The notes below the pieces were generated by a model. It was not told where the DNA came from and ran no database searches. It worked only from the letters and a program-made list of their open reading frames with translations. DNA of 24,797 nt, taken from assembly GCA_002314775.1 (NCBI GenBank), contig DCHE01000081.1:17380-42176 (forward strand), in the 5' to 3' direction. Each line of letters starts with the position of its first letter. The first letter of the stretch is position 1. Position numbers and translations under genes: made by a program. This document shows, one piece after another, positions 23,197 through 24,797 of this stretch. The DNA is from Lachnospiraceae bacterium UBA1760. GTDB taxonomy: Bacteria; Bacillota; Clostridia; Lachnospirales; Lachnospiraceae.

Positions 23197-23228
23197 CGAG
23201 CAGGAGGGAAGGGATTCCCTCCTGCTCG
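23197..23228. repeat. Perfect 14-bp GC-rich palindrome without T-run
   Basis: The arms at 23197-23210 (CGAGCAGGAGGGAA) and 23215-23228 pair without mismatch around a GGGA loop. It stands 31 bp before the acylphosphatase start, and its GC content is far above the neighbourhood. Just upstream are two similar pieces, CTTGCGGACGTGAG and CTTGCGGGCGAGCA. The lack of a T-run argues against a terminator. Confidence 0.7.
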
Positions 23229-23259
23229 ATTATCGAAGGGTTGTATAAGGAGACATGAA

Positions 23260-23538
23260 TTGAGAGAAATAATAAGAAGAAGATACATTTTCAAGGGGAG
23301 AGTGCAGGGAGTTGGCTTTAGGTACAGAGCCCAGATGGCAGCAGACAGGCTTAGACTTACAGGCTGGGTCAGAAACTGCTACGACGGAAGTGTTGAGATG
23401 GAAATCCAGGGAACAATAGATGAGATTCATGAGGCGATTGAGATGATAAACAGGGGCACCTATATCTATATCGAGAGTATAGAATATATAAATATTGACC
23501 CTGAGGAGGAGAGAAGCTTCAGGGTAAGACACTATTAA
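23260..23538 (+). CDS. acyP: Acylphosphatase
   Basis: Small enzyme hydrolysing acyl phosphates such as acetyl- or carbamoyl phosphate. The 92 residues contain the motif GRVQGVGFRYRAQMAA (13-28) with catalytic R21 and GWVRNCYDGSVEMEIQG (35-51) with N39. The start is TTG at 23260, seven bases behind AAGGAG; an ATG at 23255 gives only a 2-codon frame. It is 24 bp upstream of the alpha/beta hydrolase, so the two are likely co-transcribed. Confidence 0.94.
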   Translation: MREIIRRRYIFKGRVQGVGFRYRAQMAADRLRLTGWVRNCYDGSVEMEIQGTIDEIHEAIEMINRGTYIYIESIEYINIDPEEERSFRVRHY

Positions 23539-23562
23539 AGTTTTAGTACAAGAGGAACTGTC

Positions 23563-24336
23563 ATGGTACATAAATATTTTGAGATAAATAAAGAGGGTCA
23601 CAATATTAGATGCAAGATATACATGACCGAGAATAAGACAATAAGAGACCTGAAGAAGGTGGTAATCTTCGGACATGGCTTTGGCGGTCACAAGGATAAC
23701 AAGGCTGCCGAAAAATTTGCTGAGAGACTTATTTCAAAGCATAAGGAGTTCGGATTAATCACCTTTAACTGGCCCTGCCACGGTGATGATGTAAAGAAGA
23801 AGCTTTGCTTTTCAGACTGCGAGGAATACCTTGGGCTTGTGACTCACTATGTAAAGACGGAAATAAAGAGTGATAAGCTTTATGGGTATGCAACAAGCTT
23901 TGGCGGCTTTATGTTTATGAGGTATATCGCTGATTTTGGAAATCCGTTTGTGAAGCTTTCGTTAAGATGCCCGGCAATAAAATTCTATGACACAATAACA
24001 AAGAGCATCATGAAAAAGGGAGATTTAGAAATCCTTGAGAAGGGCCGGGATGTTGAGGTTGGCTTTGACAGAAAGGTAAATGTCAGCAGAGAATTCCTGG
24101 ATGAAGCGAGAGCGAAGGATATTTCAGGTCTTGATTTCATTGATTATGCCGAGGATATTATTATCATGCATGGAACAAAGGACGAGGTTGTTCCCTATCG
24201 GGATTCGATGGAATTTGCAGAAAATAATGTGATAGAGCTTATTCCAATTGAAAATGCTGACCATAGATTTATGGACCCACTTAAGATGGAGTCTGCAATA
24301 AAGATAATTATGGAGCAGTTTACCGGGCACAACTGA
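23563..24336 (+). CDS. Alpha/beta hydrolase
   Basis: A 257-residue cytoplasmic hydrolase of the alpha/beta fold, probably an esterase or acyl-peptidase-like enzyme. The oxyanion motif is VVIFGHGFGGHKDNK (33-47). The nucleophile is S112 in GYATSFGG (108-115), where the first Gly of the usual GxSxG is Ala (AxSxG, as known in some Bacillus lipases). The acid is D207 (IIMHGTKDEVVP) and the base H234 (ENADHRFMDP). No signal peptide is present. AGAGGAA stands before the start. It lies directly after acyP. Its substrate cannot be read. Confidence 0.88.
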   Translation: MVHKYFEINKEGHNIRCKIYMTENKTIRDLKKVVIFGHGFGGHKDNKAAEKFAERLISKHKEFGLITFNWPCHGDDVKKKLCFSDCEEYLGLVTHYVKTEIKSDKLYGYATSFGGFMFMRYIADFGNPFVKLSLRCPAIKFYDTITKSIMKKGDLEILEKGRDVEVGFDRKVNVSREFLDEARAKDISGLDFIDYAEDIIIMHGTKDEVVPYRDSMEFAENNVIELIPIENADHRFMDPLKMESAIKIIMEQFTGHN

Positions 24337-24456
24337 TTTGTATATAAAAATAACGAGTAGATAGCGTACTATTTTCAAGATAAAAATGTAAATAATCGTT
24401 AAAAATAATAGTATAAAATAATATAAAAGTATGATATAGTAATTTTATACTCGCGA

Positions 24457-24491
24457 AAAAGGGCCGAATTGTAGGAAAATTCGCCCCTTTT
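24457..24491 (+). terminator. Hairpin with T-run between hydrolase and repeat protein
   Basis: A 14-base arm (24457-24470) pairs with 24478-24491 with one mismatch around a 7-base loop; four T are the last bases of the stem. It lies 120 bp after the hydrolase and 33 bp before the last gene. TATACT just upstream (24446-24451) could be a -10 box, in which case the hairpin would sit in the 5' leader as an attenuator. Confidence 0.6.
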
Positions 24492-24523
24492 AGAATAAGT
24501 ATAATAAAGGAGGAAGAAAGTGT

Positions 24524-24797
24524 ATGGATCCAAATAACGGACAGAATACAATGTGGGGACAGGCAGGAGACCTTGGTACTCCAGCGCAGAGCTATGACCC
24601 AAACGCACAGATGAACCAGGGCTATGGTAGCTATGGACAGGATGCAGGCTACGGCCAGGGCTACAACCAGAATGCAGGCTACGGAGCACAGGGTTACGAC
24701 CAGAATGCAGGTTATGGAGCACAGGGCTACGGACAGGGCTACGACCAGAATGCAGGTTATGGAGCACAGGGTTACGGAGCACAGGGCTACGACCAGA
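24524..24797 (+). CDS. Gly/Tyr/Gln/Ala/Asn-rich repeat protein, N-terminal part
   Basis: Open frame from an ATG ten bases behind AAGGAGG to the right edge, so only the first 91 residues are seen. It opens MDPNNGQNTMWGQAGDLGTP. From about residue 36 it is low complexity, built of Gly-Tyr-Gly-Gln/Ala-Gln and Gly-Tyr-Asp-Gln-Asn-Ala steps, with about 15 tyrosines spaced by glycine and no Lys or Arg in the visible part. Such disordered, prion-like N termini precede membrane or zinc-ribbon domains in many Lachnospiraceae proteins (from memory), but the downstream domain lies outside the window, so no function is given. Confidence 0.8.
   Translation, partial: MDPNNGQNTMWGQAGDLGTPAQSYDPNAQMNQGYGSYGQDAGYGQGYNQNAGYGAQGYDQNAGYGAQGYGQGYDQNAGYGAQGYGAQGYDQ
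24667..24797 (+). repeat. Coding direct repeats of the GYGAQGYDQNA type
   Basis: The block starting CCAGAATGCAGG recurs at 24667, 24700 and 24745, a spacing of 33 and 45 bases (33 plus a 12-base GQGY insert), giving repeated Gln-Asn-Ala-Gly-Tyr-Gly-Ala-Gln-Gly-Tyr units. Copies differ mostly at third codon positions, and the array continues past the edge. Confidence 0.8.

Noticed and set aside
24399..24782. 127-codon open frame on the minus strand rich in His, Ser and Arg
   Set aside because: It is the complement of the Gly/Tyr/Gln repeat gene; its low complexity is explained by that gene's codons.
24667..24797. Direct repeats as a CRISPR array
   Set aside because: The repeats are in frame and differ at third codon positions, with no unique spacers; they are coding repeats.

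Overview
The window looks like a piece of the chromosome of a low-to-moderate GC, strictly anaerobic Clostridia species, most likely a Lachnospiraceae (Butyrivibrio/Roseburia-type) bacterium. The reasons are a group-B-like [FeFe] hydrogenase with several Fe-S motifs, a large Bacillus-type SRP RNA with an Alu domain, AGGAGG-type ribosome binding sites, TTGACA/TATAAT-like promoters and Gram-positive housekeeping genes (recD2, comF, DUF1934, DivIVA-like, mreB). No transposase, integrase, tRNA, rRNA or CRISPR array was seen. This is mostly a core-genome stretch.

Layout: 1-1175 is the 3' part of an [FeFe] hydrogenase, closed by a bidirectional terminator shared with a convergent lipoprotein gene (1231-1899, minus). 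A divergent promoter region follows, then ptsI (2145-3755). A cell-shape block comes next: a DivIVA-like protein with an unusual run of 11-residue cysteine repeats (3894-4754), a PAS/GAF sensor without a visible output domain (4880-6637), mreB (6701-7690), recD2 and comF, ended by a terminator at 10856-10889. Then ddl, murI and a DUF1934 gene form a peptidoglycan-precursor group (10918-13386), ended by a terminator at 13404-13452 shared with convergent genes.

The minus-strand part (13454-19564) contains malQ, plsC, a membrane-anchored basic protein and a CPBP protease as one likely operon behind a good promoter at 17368-17396, preceded by maf and by a PLP aminotransferase. The plus strand resumes at 19832 with rsmA/ksgA and tadA, followed by the large SRP RNA with its own promoter and terminator, an HD-domain hydrolase, a small membrane-anchored protein, acylphosphatase, an alpha/beta hydrolase, and finally the start of a Gly/Tyr/Gln/Ala/Asn-rich, prion-like protein that runs off the window.

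Functionally the window mixes energy metabolism (hydrogenase, EI of the PTS, amylomaltase), envelope growth (DivIVA-like, MreB, Ddl, MurI, PlsC, Maf), DNA repair/uptake (RecD2, ComF) and translation/secretion (KsgA, TadA, SRP RNA). The most noteworthy items are the cysteine hendecad repeats of the DivIVA-like protein, the output-less sensor placed between it and MreB, the inverted closing pair of the SRP RNA tetraloop, a perfect 14-bp GC-rich palindrome at 23197-23228, and the prion-like repeat protein at the right edge.
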